Shown: one piece after another, positions 19,072 to 27,563 of the stretch | Layout: each line of letters starts with the position of its first letter | How positions within the stretch are numbered: position 1 is the stretch's first letter | Assembly (NCBI GenBank): GCA_020638295.1 | Contig: JACKIU010000005.1 | Coordinates: forward strand, 1-60,663 | Direction: 5' to 3' | DNA from: Rhodospirillales bacterium | Lineage (GTDB): Bacteria > Pseudomonadota > Alphaproteobacteria > Micavibrionales > Micavibrionaceae | DNA: 60,663 bases | Program-made: the position numbers and the translations under genes | The notes under the pieces: generated by a model | Told to the model about the DNA's origin: nothing | The model's input: only the letters and a program-made list of their open reading frames with translations | Database searches by the model: none

Positions 19072-19566
19072 TTAGCCTTTGGCGGATGCGCAGAGCGGCC
19101 TGGACACAGGATGGGACGGGTAGAATGTCGAAGCCCATTTGCGCAGAGCGGTGCGGTCCATGGCCGAAGCCTTGGTGATGCGCGGGGCATAACGCGAACA
19201 AAAAACGTCCGGGCGCATCGAGGCCGCGTCTTTGGAGATTTTGTTGGCAAAGCCGGTGCGCAGGGTGTTGAGCTGCGCCTCGGGCGTGCCGTCGCCATTG
19301 CGCCGGAAATAGTTCATGAGGATTTCTTCGTATTTGGCAAAGAGATCGGCATGGACAGAGGTAAACTGGCGGTATTCGCCATAGAGATTCATCCCCTCGC
19401 GCTGGCCCATATGCTGGCAGTTCAGACCGATAACCATGAGTTCCGAGTGGATGCGAATGCCTTGCTCGGCTTCGGCTTCGACTTGGGAATAACAACCGGC
19501 GGCGTGAACCGGCGCAACCGATAAAAGTAGAATCGCAAATGCTAAAAACGGTAGAAATCGTAACAT
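19072..19566 (-). CDS. exported protein of unknown function
   Basis: A 164-residue protein starting MLRFLPFLAF, with a signal peptide ending near PVHAA (about residue 24). The mature protein has Cys at its start (GCYSQ), a later NCQHMGQ, and a Cys in DVFCSRYAP, so disulfides in the periplasm are possible. It has no membrane segment after the signal. I do not recognise a family. The frame is open further upstream to 19644, but that would place the signal peptide internally. It is divergent from miaB. Confidence 0.6.
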   Translation of the reverse strand: MLRFLPFLAFAILLLSVAPVHAAGCYSQVEAEAEQGIRIHSELMVIGLNCQHMGQREGMNLYGEYRQFTSVHADLFAKYEEILMNYFRRNGDGTPEAQLNTLRTGFANKISKDAASMRPDVFCSRYAPRITKASAMDRTALRKWASTFYPSHPVSRPLCASAKG

Positions 19567-19686
19567 GGCGCGCCTTGTGAATCGCTTTGAACTGGAACAC
19601 TGCTTATAGTCTGAACGCACCAGATTTGTCCAGTTTTTTAACAATAATTCTTGCCTTTCCGGCGCGGTCTGTGGTTAAAAGCGGGC

Positions 19687-21063
19687 ATGCAAGAGCGTGC
19701 GCCAAACACCAAGAAACTGTATATCAAGACCTGGGGCTGTCAGATGAACAGTTATGACTCGGGCCGGATGGCTGATATCCTGCGCCCGCTGGGCTATCGG
19801 GCCGTTGACGCGCCTGAAGGTGCCGATATGGTGATTCTGAATACCTGTCATATTCGTGAGAAAGCCACGGATAAGGTGTTTTCCGATCTGGGCCGCCTGC
19901 GCCCTTTGAAAGAGCAAAAGGAAGCCGAAGGCGGCAAGATGCTGGTCGCGGTGGCGGGGTGCGTGGCGCAGGCCGAGGGCGATTTCATTCTGGAGCGCGC
20001 ACCCTATGTCGACATGGTATTCGGCCCGCAGACCTATCACGAGCTGCCGGAAATGGTGCTCAAAGCCAACGGCAACGAGCGGATTGTAAACACCGATTTC
20101 GACGGGGACAACAAATTCGACAAGCTGCCCGAAGAGCATCTCAATTCCGGCGTCAGCGCGTTTTTATCGATTCAGGAAGGGTGCGATAAATTTTGTACGT
20201 ACTGCGTTGTGCCCTATACGCGCGGGGCGGAATATTCGCGCGACGTGCGGGCGATCATCGATGAAGCGCGGCGGCTGGTCGATGCCGGGGCGCTGGAAAT
20301 CACCGTGCTGGGGCAGAATGTGAATGCGTTTCACGGCGTGGGGCCTGACGGCAGCATTTGGGGGCTGGGCCAGCTTTTGCGGGCGTTGAACGAGATCGAT
20401 GGGCTGGAGCGGCTGCGCTATACGACCTCGCATCCCGGCGATATGGATGATGATTTGATCGCAGCGCATGGTGAACTGGACAAGCTCCAGCCTTTCCTGC
20501 ATTTGCCGGTGCAGAGCGGGTCGAACAAGATCCTCAAAGCCATGAACCGTAAGCATACGCGGGATCTGTATTTCGATGTGATTGAACGGTTGCGTAAGGC
20601 ACGGCCCGATCTGGCGTTTTCATCCGATTTTATTGTCGGGTTTCCGGGTGAAACTGAGGAAGATTTTGAGGACACCATGGATCTGGTGCGCCGGGTGGGC
20701 TTTGCCTCTTGCTACAGCTTTAAGTTCTCCGCCCGGCCCGGCACGCCGGCGGCCAATATGCAAAATTTGGTGCATGAGAGCATTGCGACTGAGCGGCTGG
20801 CGAGGCTGCAAGGCTTGTTGAATGAGCAGCAGATTGCGTTCAATAAGAAATGCGTAGGCCTCACCCTGCCCGTCTTGCTGGACCGCAAAGGCAAAAAACC
20901 GGGGCAATTGGTGGGCCGCTCGCCGTTTAACCAGTCGGTGTTTGTGGAAGCGCCGGATCGCTTGATGAATACGATTGCGCAGATACAAATCAGCGAAGGG
21001 TTTGAAAACTCACTGACCGGCAGTGTTGTGACAGGTGAAACCGAGAGCCGGGCTGCGTCCTGA
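19687..21063 (+). CDS. miaB: tRNA-2-methylthio-N6-dimethylallyladenosine synthase
   Basis: Methylthiotransferase that adds the ms2 group to i6A37 in tRNAs reading UNN codons. The 458-residue protein has the N-terminal auxiliary-cluster cysteines at 18, 54 and 92, the radical SAM CX3CX2C at 166-173 (CDKFCTYC), and a C-terminal TRAM region (about 385-450). The start MQERAPN at 19687 puts the first motif at the usual distance; the frame is open back to 19651. It heads the miaB-phoH-ybeY-corC-lnt block, a common alphaproteobacterial order. Confidence 0.95.
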   Translation: MQERAPNTKKLYIKTWGCQMNSYDSGRMADILRPLGYRAVDAPEGADMVILNTCHIREKATDKVFSDLGRLRPLKEQKEAEGGKMLVAVAGCVAQAEGDFILERAPYVDMVFGPQTYHELPEMVLKANGNERIVNTDFDGDNKFDKLPEEHLNSGVSAFLSIQEGCDKFCTYCVVPYTRGAEYSRDVRAIIDEARRLVDAGALEITVLGQNVNAFHGVGPDGSIWGLGQLLRALNEIDGLERLRYTTSHPGDMDDDLIAAHGELDKLQPFLHLPVQSGSNKILKAMNRKHTRDLYFDVIERLRKARPDLAFSSDFIVGFPGETEEDFEDTMDLVRRVGFASCYSFKFSARPGTPAANMQNLVHESIATERLARLQGLLNEQQIAFNKKCVGLTLPVLLDRKGKKPGQLVGRSPFNQSVFVEAPDRLMNTIAQIQISEGFENSLTGSVVTGETESRAAS

Positions 21064-21132
21064 TTAAAGTGGAAATTTTAAGGTTTTTGTTGTAAAATGA
21101 GCATATTAGCAACAAATAAAGGATAAAGCTGT

Positions 21133-22098
21133 TTGAGCACAGTTCAGACAATCGAGTTCAGAAAGAACGACCTTCTCCCCCTGCTGTTTGGCGAGCATAA
21201 TTCCCACCTGAGCTATCTCGAAGAAAAACTTGGCATTTCGATTGCCGATCGCGGCAACAAGCTGACCCTTTCAGGTGATGACAAGGCCGTGCGTACGGCT
21301 GAGGATGTGCTGCATACGTTGTGGGATAAAATCGAAAAAAAACATGAGATCGGCACGGCGGAGATTGATGCGGCGCTGCGTTTCCTGCACAATGATGCAC
21401 AGATGACGCACGATATTGAAGATAAACCGGCCAAGAAAGCGCATGCGCTGGCCATCCAGACCAAGCGCAAGATGGTCGCGCCGCGCTCGCCCAATCAAGA
21501 GCGCTATATTCAGGCGATTCAAAATCATGAAATGGTGTTTGGCCTCGGCCCGGCCGGAACGGGTAAAACCTATCTGGCGGTCGCGGTCGGCGTTTCGATG
21601 TTTCTGGAAGGGAAAGTCGAACGGCTGATCTTCGCGCGCCCGGCGGTGGAGGCCGGCGAGCGTTTGGGCTTCTTGCCCGGTGACATGAAGGAAAAGGTCG
21701 ATCCCTATCTGCGGCCGATTTACGACGCGCTGCACGATATGCTGCCTTACGATTTTATGGTCAAGAAAATTGAAGGCGGTGATATCGAGATTGCGCCGCT
21801 GGCCTTTATGCGCGGGCGGACCTTGAGCAACGCTTTTGTCATTCTGGATGAGGCGCAGAACACGACGACCACGCAGATGAAGATGATTTTGACACGGCTG
21901 GGGGAATCCTCACGCATGGTGATTAACGGCGATTTGTCGCAAACCGATTTGCCGGTGGGGGTGAAGTCGGGCTTACGCGATGCTACTGAAATCCTTGAAG
22001 GCATTGAGGATATCAAGTTTATCCATTTTCAAAAAGACGATGTGATCCGGCACAAGCTGGTCAGCAAGATCGTCCACGCCTATGACCAGAAGAAGTGA
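21133..22098 (+). CDS. phoH: PhoH-like ATPase
   Basis: A 321-residue PhoH/YbeZ-type P-loop ATPase: an N-terminal KH-like segment (about 1-90), Walker A GPAGTGKT at about 139-146 and Walker B FVILDEAQNTT near 240. The start is TTG at 21133, with AAAGGA upstream; no ATG in this frame is closer. In proteobacteria YbeZ works with YbeY in rRNA maturation, and ybeY follows here after a repeat-filled gap. Confidence 0.92.
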   Translation: MSTVQTIEFRKNDLLPLLFGEHNSHLSYLEEKLGISIADRGNKLTLSGDDKAVRTAEDVLHTLWDKIEKKHEIGTAEIDAALRFLHNDAQMTHDIEDKPAKKAHALAIQTKRKMVAPRSPNQERYIQAIQNHEMVFGLGPAGTGKTYLAVAVGVSMFLEGKVERLIFARPAVEAGERLGFLPGDMKEKVDPYLRPIYDALHDMLPYDFMVKKIEGGDIEIAPLAFMRGRTLSNAFVILDEAQNTTTTQMKMILTRLGESSRMVINGDLSQTDLPVGVKSGLRDATEILEGIEDIKFIHFQKDDVIRHKLVSKIVHAYDQKK

Positions 22099-22109
22099 CA
22101 ACCAGAGAT

Positions 22110-22244
22110 GTCATCCCCGCGTCTGTACCACTCGCAAGAGTGGTCAGATTAAACTGCGGGGATCCAGTATAAGGAGCGCAGCTTTGCTGCGCACATATGG
22201 ATCCCGTTTGTCTGAGCCTGCTCCGCAGTCACCAACGGGATGAC
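22110..22244. repeat. dispersed palindromic repeat (GTCATCCC...GGGATGAC)
   Basis: A 135-bp element between phoH and ybeY, bounded by GTCATCCC (22110-22117) and GGGATGAC (22237-22244), with inner CCCCGC/GCGGGG and GGATCC segments. It belongs to the repeat type found at 25968, 27481, 38511, 50973 and 53517. Its right end is one base from the ybeY ribosome-binding site. Confidence 0.75.
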
Positions 22245-22258
22245 AGGAGATTTTGACC

Positions 22259-22732
22259 ATGAACCAGCCTGTCATCGATATCTCGCTTCAACATTCTGAA
22301 TGGAGTACGCAGCTTCGCGACTTGCAAAATCTCGTGCTGGCGGTGGTCGGGCTGACGCTGGATAAAGCCGGAATTGACGCTCAGGAGCGGGAATTAAGCA
22401 TTGTGCTGGCCAATAATGATTTTGTGCAAAAACTGAACAAAGAATGGCGAGGCAAGGACAGGCCGACCAATGTTTTGTCCTTCCCTCAGGACGAGCCGAT
22501 GTTACTGGGCGATATTATCTTGGCCTATGAAACCGTGCGGGATGAAGCCGAGGCACAGGGCAAGCGGTTTGAGGCTCATGCCACACATCTTCTCGTGCAT
22601 GGTTTGCTGCACTTGCTGGGCCATGACCATATCGAAGACGATGAGGCGGCGACCATGGAGGCTTTGGAAATTGAGATTCTTGCGGCGCTTAATATAAAAA
22701 ACCCTTATGATGATGAAAGTTTCATGGCATAA
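22259..22732 (+). CDS. ybeY: endoribonuclease YbeY
   Basis: A 157-residue metal-dependent RNase for 16S rRNA 3'-end maturation and ribosome quality control. The family zinc motif is clear: HGLLHLLGHDH near residue 117. The core segment KEWRGKDRPTNVLSFP is also diagnostic. ATG 22259 has AGGAG nine bases upstream. It follows phoH and precedes corC by 15 bases, so ybeY, corC and lnt look co-transcribed. Confidence 0.95.
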   Translation: MNQPVIDISLQHSEWSTQLRDLQNLVLAVVGLTLDKAGIDAQERELSIVLANNDFVQKLNKEWRGKDRPTNVLSFPQDEPMLLGDIILAYETVRDEAEAQGKRFEAHATHLLVHGLLHLLGHDHIEDDEAATMEALEIEILAALNIKNPYDDESFMA

Positions 22733-22747
22733 TCGCCGTTCATAGAT

Positions 22748-23737
22748 ATGTTGAAAATGCGTTTAGATTCAGAAAATTCATCGGTTACCGATACCGCGCA
22801 AAGCTCGCAGGATGATTCGCTTGAGGGCAGGAGTGCGCGTGAGCGCGCATCCGTCGGCAAAAAGAACGAGCGTCCCGGATTGCTCAGCCGATTGAAGTTT
22901 CTTTTCACCGGTAAAACAGACAACGGTGATGGTGGCCTGCGCGAAGTTATCGAAGAATATATTGTAGAACCCGAAGGGTTTAATACCGATTCCGTTTCAA
23001 CACATGAACGGCTTTTACTTTCGAACATTTTGAAATTGCGCGATGTGACCGTCGTCGATGTGATGATTCCGCGCGCCGATATTGTGGCCATTGATATCGA
23101 CATCGAACAAGATGCTCTCTATGAACTGCTCTCGGAGTTGCAGTTCAGCCGATTGCCGGTTTATCAGGACACGCTGGATGATGTTTTGGGTACGGTGCAC
23201 GTTAAGGATATCGTCACACATCTGGCCAAGGGGCAGGATATTCGCCTGAAAGAGCTCATCACCGAAATTCCGATTGTCTCTCCTTCGATGCCGATTCTGG
23301 ATCTGGTTTTGAAAATGCGCCATTCACGGCGGCATATGGCTCTGGTCGTTGATGAGTTTGGCGGGATTGACGGGCTGGTGACGATTGGCGATGTGATTGA
23401 AAGCATTATCGGCGAGATTGAAGACGAGCACGATACGCAGGACGAGCCGCAAATTCTGGAAGCGCCTGATGGATCGGTGATCGCCGATGCGCGGGTTGAA
23501 CTGGGGGAATTCGAAAGCCAATGCGGTTCGATCTTGAGCGAAGAAGACCGTGAGGATAGCGATACGCTCGGCGGGCTGGTGTTTGATCTGGCCGGGCGGG
23601 TTCCGGCGCGCGGTGAAGTCATTACGCATTCCAGCGGTATGACCTTCGAGATTCTGGATGCCGATCCGCGGCGAATCAACCGCGTAAAGATCACACATAT
23701 TCCTCAGGAATGCGACCTTGCAGAGGCCGGGGAATAG
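22748..23737 (+). CDS. corC: CorC/HlyC-type CBS protein without membrane domain
   Basis: A 329-residue CorC-type protein (YbeX): a charged N-terminus, a signature segment around VTVVDVMIPRADIVAIDID, two CBS domains (about 95-225) and a C-terminal CorC_HlyC domain (about 240-325) including EDREDSDTLGGLVFDLAGRVP. It is linked to magnesium/cobalt efflux in gamma-proteobacteria and to ribosome metabolism by its ybeY/ybeZ neighbourhood. An alternative start lies at 22757. Confidence 0.88.
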   Translation: MLKMRLDSENSSVTDTAQSSQDDSLEGRSARERASVGKKNERPGLLSRLKFLFTGKTDNGDGGLREVIEEYIVEPEGFNTDSVSTHERLLLSNILKLRDVTVVDVMIPRADIVAIDIDIEQDALYELLSELQFSRLPVYQDTLDDVLGTVHVKDIVTHLAKGQDIRLKELITEIPIVSPSMPILDLVLKMRHSRRHMALVVDEFGGIDGLVTIGDVIESIIGEIEDEHDTQDEPQILEAPDGSVIADARVELGEFESQCGSILSEEDREDSDTLGGLVFDLAGRVPARGEVITHSSGMTFEILDADPRRINRVKITHIPQECDLAEAGE

Positions 23738-23752
23738 CTATAGAAAAGCGGG

Positions 23753-25312
23753 ATGGACAACATCCCTGCCTGTGAAATTTTCTCGAAAATTCTTATAAGC
23801 CCTTTTCGGGCTGCGGTTTTGAGTTTTTCCGTCGGGGCTTTGGCCTCTTTGTCGATGGCGCCGCTCAATGGCTGGCCGGTGCTGTTTGTCGCCCTGCCGC
23901 TTCTCTATGCGGCTCTGGTGTATTCACCGTCGGGAAAAAGGGCTTTTGCGTTAGGCTGGCTGTTTGGCTTTGGCTATTTTGCGTTCAGCCTGTCATGGAT
24001 CGGCAATGCCCTCCTGGTTGAAGGCAATCCCTATAAATGGGCCTGGCCTTTGGCGGTCTCGGGCCTGCCCGCCCTGCTCGCTTTTTTTCCTGCTTTTGCC
24101 GCCCTTACATCGCACAAACTCTTTAACCTGCGCAGCGTCAGCGGATGGCTCGGGTTTGTTTCGATGACCTGCGGGTTTGAGTGGCTGCGCGGGCATGTGT
24201 TCACAGGCTTTCCATGGAATCTCTTCGGCTATACATGGGCCGACCATTTGCCTGTGTTGCAGATTTTATGGCTCAGCGATGTTTACATGCTGACGTGGCT
24301 CACTGTGCTGTGGGCCAGTGCACCGGGGGTCGTTATTCTTCTTCCTGCGACTCAGCGCGCATGGCCGATTGTTATTGCTCTGATCAGTTTTGCCGGGTGC
24401 TATGGGTATGGCTTGGCTGTTTTGCCTGATACACCTGACTTTAACAAGGATGTACGGGTTCGAATTGTGCAACCGAATATCGATCAGGCCGAAAAATGGC
24501 AACCGGATAAAATGGCGGCGCATTTTCGCAAGCATCTGCAGCTTTCCGAAAACACGGATGATTATGACCTCCCAACGATCATCGTCTGGCCTGAGACAGC
24601 GGTGAGTTACCGGTTGCTGGATGCGCCGCAGGCTATGGAGGATCTTAAGGCCACGCTCTCTTCTCAACCGGATGACAGCGTTTTACTCACAGGTTTTTTG
24701 CGTTTCGATGCCAACAATGAAAGCTATGGCAATTCTCTGGTGATGATTAAGCTGGATGGGTCGGTCTCTAATGTCTATGACAAGCACCATCTGGTGCCGT
24801 TTGGCGAATATATTCCTTTTCAGAAGTGGATCCCTCTCGCCCCAGTTGTCCAATTCAAAGGCTTTGAGGCCGGGCCGGGCGTGCAGACATTTAAAGCGCC
24901 GGGCGGGGCGCTTTACAGCCCTCTCATTTGTTATGAGATTATTTTCCCCGGGCGAAGCGTTGCTGCGGGAACACGGCCCGATTTTATCGTCAATGTCACC
25001 AATGATGCGTGGTATGGAAACAGCGCCGGACCACATCAACACCTGACGCAAGCTTTATTCCGCGCCATAGAAAGCGGTGTGCCGGTTATTCGTTCGGCTA
25101 ATACCGGGTTTTCAGCGATCATATCACCGTATGGATACTTTATCCACAAAACAGAGCTCTTTAAAACGCAACGTTTTGATAGCGCCTTGCCGCAAAACAG
25201 AGACGATTTTCTTGATACAAATGCACATAAGCATATATTTTCCCTTATTATTTTATTGTTTTTTATTTTGCAAGGAACGTATAATCCCGGAAAATCTTCA
25301 AAGTCAGGTTGA
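23753..25312 (+). CDS. lnt: apolipoprotein N-acyltransferase
   Basis: An inner-membrane enzyme that adds the third acyl chain to lipoproteins. The 519-residue protein has about six N-terminal membrane helices (about 15-220) and a nitrilase-like periplasmic domain. Catalytic residues are visible: Glu in VWPETAV, Lys in YDKHHLVPFGEY and Cys in SPLICYEIIF. A final hydrophobic helix lies near the C-terminus. It starts 15 bases after corC. The lipoproteins at 5585 and 36549 would be substrates. Confidence 0.95.
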   Translation: MDNIPACEIFSKILISPFRAAVLSFSVGALASLSMAPLNGWPVLFVALPLLYAALVYSPSGKRAFALGWLFGFGYFAFSLSWIGNALLVEGNPYKWAWPLAVSGLPALLAFFPAFAALTSHKLFNLRSVSGWLGFVSMTCGFEWLRGHVFTGFPWNLFGYTWADHLPVLQILWLSDVYMLTWLTVLWASAPGVVILLPATQRAWPIVIALISFAGCYGYGLAVLPDTPDFNKDVRVRIVQPNIDQAEKWQPDKMAAHFRKHLQLSENTDDYDLPTIIVWPETAVSYRLLDAPQAMEDLKATLSSQPDDSVLLTGFLRFDANNESYGNSLVMIKLDGSVSNVYDKHHLVPFGEYIPFQKWIPLAPVVQFKGFEAGPGVQTFKAPGGALYSPLICYEIIFPGRSVAAGTRPDFIVNVTNDAWYGNSAGPHQHLTQALFRAIESGVPVIRSANTGFSAIISPYGYFIHKTELFKTQRFDSALPQNRDDFLDTNAHKHIFSLIILLFFILQGTYNPGKSSKSG

Positions 25313-25475
25313 TATTTTTATTCAGGGGCATACCTAAGGTTAGTTGCATACATTGGTAATCATGATATCTGTAGTTATCGAGAGAGTTAGACCCTGCTTT
25401 TGTAACTTTGTTAAGCCGAGGCGAAACTTTTAACCAACATATAAAATTGTTGCTTTAAGACAGGCTTTTATAAAT

Positions 25476-25901
25476 ATGAGTAAAAAAACCAAAGGGGGGC
25501 CCAGTGAAATTGATGTTCATGTCGGGCAGAGATTGCGTGTGAGGCGTGCGTTGCTGGGGCTGAGTCAGGAGAAACTGGCGAGCGCTCTTGGACTTACGTT
25601 TCAACAAATTCAGAAATATGAACGCGGCACGAACCGGATCAGCGCCGGGCGTCTTTATGACTTGAGTAAAATTCTTGATGTACCGGTCAGCTATTTCTTT
25701 GAGCAAGTCGGGCTTTCTCAAAACGCGCAGCGCGCTGTGGCGGGTTTGTCCGATAACGATCAGGACTCTTTTGACTCTGAAGATCTGATGAGCCGCAAGG
25801 AAACCATCGATCTTGTCCGCACCTATTATTCCGTTCCGGATCCGGCGATGCGCAAAGATATTCTTAAATTTATCAAATCTATGGCTGAAAAAATTTCCTG
25901 A
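25476..25901 (+). CDS. XRE-family helix-turn-helix regulator
   Basis: A 141-residue protein with a Cro/CI-type HTH at about 15-70 (VRRALLGLSQEKLASALGL, then FQQIQKYERGTNRISAGRL). The C-terminal part is helical and charged. This type of regulator is frequent between lnt and metK in alphaproteobacteria. Its targets are unknown; the 163-bp gap upstream shows no clear operator. Confidence 0.85.
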   Translation: MSKKTKGGPSEIDVHVGQRLRVRRALLGLSQEKLASALGLTFQQIQKYERGTNRISAGRLYDLSKILDVPVSYFFEQVGLSQNAQRAVAGLSDNDQDSFDSEDLMSRKETIDLVRTYYSVPDPAMRKDILKFIKSMAEKIS

Positions 25902-25921
25902 CCTCAATTTGCATTGTGCAC

Positions 25922-26117
25922 CATGGTAATTGCATTTGATTTTAACAATTTGAATTTCACTTGATTTCGTCATTCCCGCGTAGGCGGGAGTCCATTTATC
26001 AGCATCATTTTTACCTGAAAAAATGGATTCCACTACAATTTTCCTTCGCTTACGCTCGAAAAATTCGTGGAATGACGGTATTATGTGTATATCGAAAGTT
26101 CAAATGCAATTGCCATG
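25922..26117. repeat. MITE-like element: 18-bp inverted ends, 10-bp flanking direct repeats
   Basis: CATGGTAATTGCATTTGA (25922-25939) is matched, with one difference, by its inverted copy at 26100-26117. The 10-mer CATTGTGCAC flanks both sides (25912-25921 and 26118-26127), each preceded by G, like a target-site duplication. A dispersed palindromic repeat (25968-26077, CGTCATTCC...GGAATGACG) is nested inside. No coding capacity. It occupies most of the gap before metK. Confidence 0.5.
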
Positions 26118-26226
26118 CATTGTGCACACACAGGCTGAGTTTCGCCTTGCTTTGTTCGGGCGCGGTCGATATTGTTAATGACTTCAAAGACACAAGGGCG
26201 AAGCTTGCTTTGCCATATACGTAAAG

Positions 26227-27471
26227 ATGGAAAACGACATGCAAGAAAATACCGCTATGGCTCTGGAAGAGCGCACAACCGTTTCAACTCGCCCTGAGTT
26301 AAAAGATTACATTTTCACCAGTGAATCTGTATCCGAAGGCCATCCCGACAAGGTGTGCGACCGTATTTCCGACACGATTGTCGATTTGTTTCTGGCGGCC
26401 GATCCCTATTCCCGCGTGGCCGCCGAGACTTTGGTGACAACCGATACAGTGGTGATTGCCGGAGAGACGCGCGGGCCTGAAAGTATTACCAAAGATGTGA
26501 TTGAGCAAGCGGCGCGCGAGGCAATCAAGGATATCGGTTACGAGCAGGAAGGCTTCCATTGGAAGACCGCTAACGTGCAAGTTCTGTTGCACAAGCAATC
26601 TGTCGATATTGCGCAGGGCGTTGATGAAGGAACCGGCGTCGACACGAATGAGGGCGCCGGCGACCAGGGGATTATGTTCGGCTATGCCTGCAAGGAAACA
26701 GACGCTTTGATGCCGGCGGCTATTCACTACTCCCATGAAATTTTGCGCCGATTGGCTGATGCGCGTAAGAACGGTCCGCTGAAAGGCAAGATCGAGCCGG
26801 ATGCGAAATCTCAGGTTACACTCGAATATCGTGATGACAAGCCGGTGCGCGCAACTTCGGTCGTTGTTTCGACGCAGCATGCCGACGGCCTGTCACAGGA
26901 TGATGTGAAAGCGCTGGTGCGCCCTTATGTTGAAAAAGTTTTGCCGGAAGGGTGGATGCCGCCGGAAGAAGAATTCTACGTCAACCCTACGGGGCGCTTT
27001 GTGATTGGCGGGCCGGTTGGTGATGCAGGACTGACAGGCCGCAAAATTATCGTCGACACCTATGGCGGCGCGGCACCGCATGGCGGTGGAGCTTTTTCCG
27101 GGAAAGACCCAACAAAGGTCGACCGCAGCGCGGCTTACATTGCGCGTTATCTGGCGAAAAACGTCGTTGCGGCTGGATATGCCGAAGGTTGTACAATCCA
27201 GCTTGCCTATGCGATTGGCGTATCCAAACCGTTGGGTGTTTACGTGAACACGCATGGAACGGGAACGGCGCCAGAAAACGAAATCATTAAAGCGCTGACC
27301 AGCCTTGTCGATCTGTCGCCGCGCGGCATTCGTGAGCATCTGCAAATGAACAAGCCGATCTATGCACCGACTTCTGCCTATGGTCACTTTGGCCGTACGC
27401 CAACAGCCGATGGCGGGTTTAGCTGGGAAAAAACCGATCTGGTTGATGATTTGCGCAAAATTTTGGGGTAA
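26227..27471 (+). CDS. metK: S-adenosylmethionine synthetase
   Basis: Makes SAM from methionine and ATP. The 414-residue protein has the hallmark FTSESVSEGHPDKVCDRISD, the ATP motif GAGDQGIMFGYA, and the P-loop-like GGGAFSGKDPTKVDRSAAY. The N-terminus is about 30 residues longer than usual (start at 26227; ATGs at 26242 and 26260 could also serve). It supplies SAM for the radical SAM enzymes and methyltransferases nearby. The leader (26128-26226) has alternative base-pairing but does not match a SAM riboswitch that I know. Confidence 0.95.
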   Translation: MENDMQENTAMALEERTTVSTRPELKDYIFTSESVSEGHPDKVCDRISDTIVDLFLAADPYSRVAAETLVTTDTVVIAGETRGPESITKDVIEQAAREAIKDIGYEQEGFHWKTANVQVLLHKQSVDIAQGVDEGTGVDTNEGAGDQGIMFGYACKETDALMPAAIHYSHEILRRLADARKNGPLKGKIEPDAKSQVTLEYRDDKPVRATSVVVSTQHADGLSQDDVKALVRPYVEKVLPEGWMPPEEEFYVNPTGRFVIGGPVGDAGLTGRKIIVDTYGGAAPHGGGAFSGKDPTKVDRSAAYIARYLAKNVVAAGYAEGCTIQLAYAIGVSKPLGVYVNTHGTGTAPENEIIKALTSLVDLSPRGIREHLQMNKPIYAPTSAYGHFGRTPTADGGFSWEKTDLVDDLRKILG

Positions 27472-27480
27472 GCCTTTGAC

Positions 27481-27563
27481 GTCATTGCGAGGAGCGAATG
27501 CGACGAAGCAATCCAGCTCCCGTAATCTAGATTCTGGATTGCTTCGCTGGCGCTCGCAATGAC
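27481..27563. repeat. dispersed palindromic repeat (GTCATTGCGAG...CTCGCAATGAC)
   Basis: An 83-bp near-palindrome with 11-bp perfect ends (27481-27491, 27553-27563) and inner GAAGCAATCCAG/CTGGATTGCTTC arms. The same family occurs at 53517-53592. It fills the gap between metK and trmB, and the trmB ATG (27559) is formed by its last bases. Confidence 0.8.

Noticed and set aside
22110..22244. CRISPR-like repeats in the repeat-rich gaps
   Set aside because: The dispersed elements are single palindromes in separate gaps, with no regular spacers or cas genes.
26128..26226. SAM riboswitch before metK
   Set aside because: The stems do not match the SAM-I, SAM-II or SAM/SAH consensus that I know, so no riboswitch was annotated.
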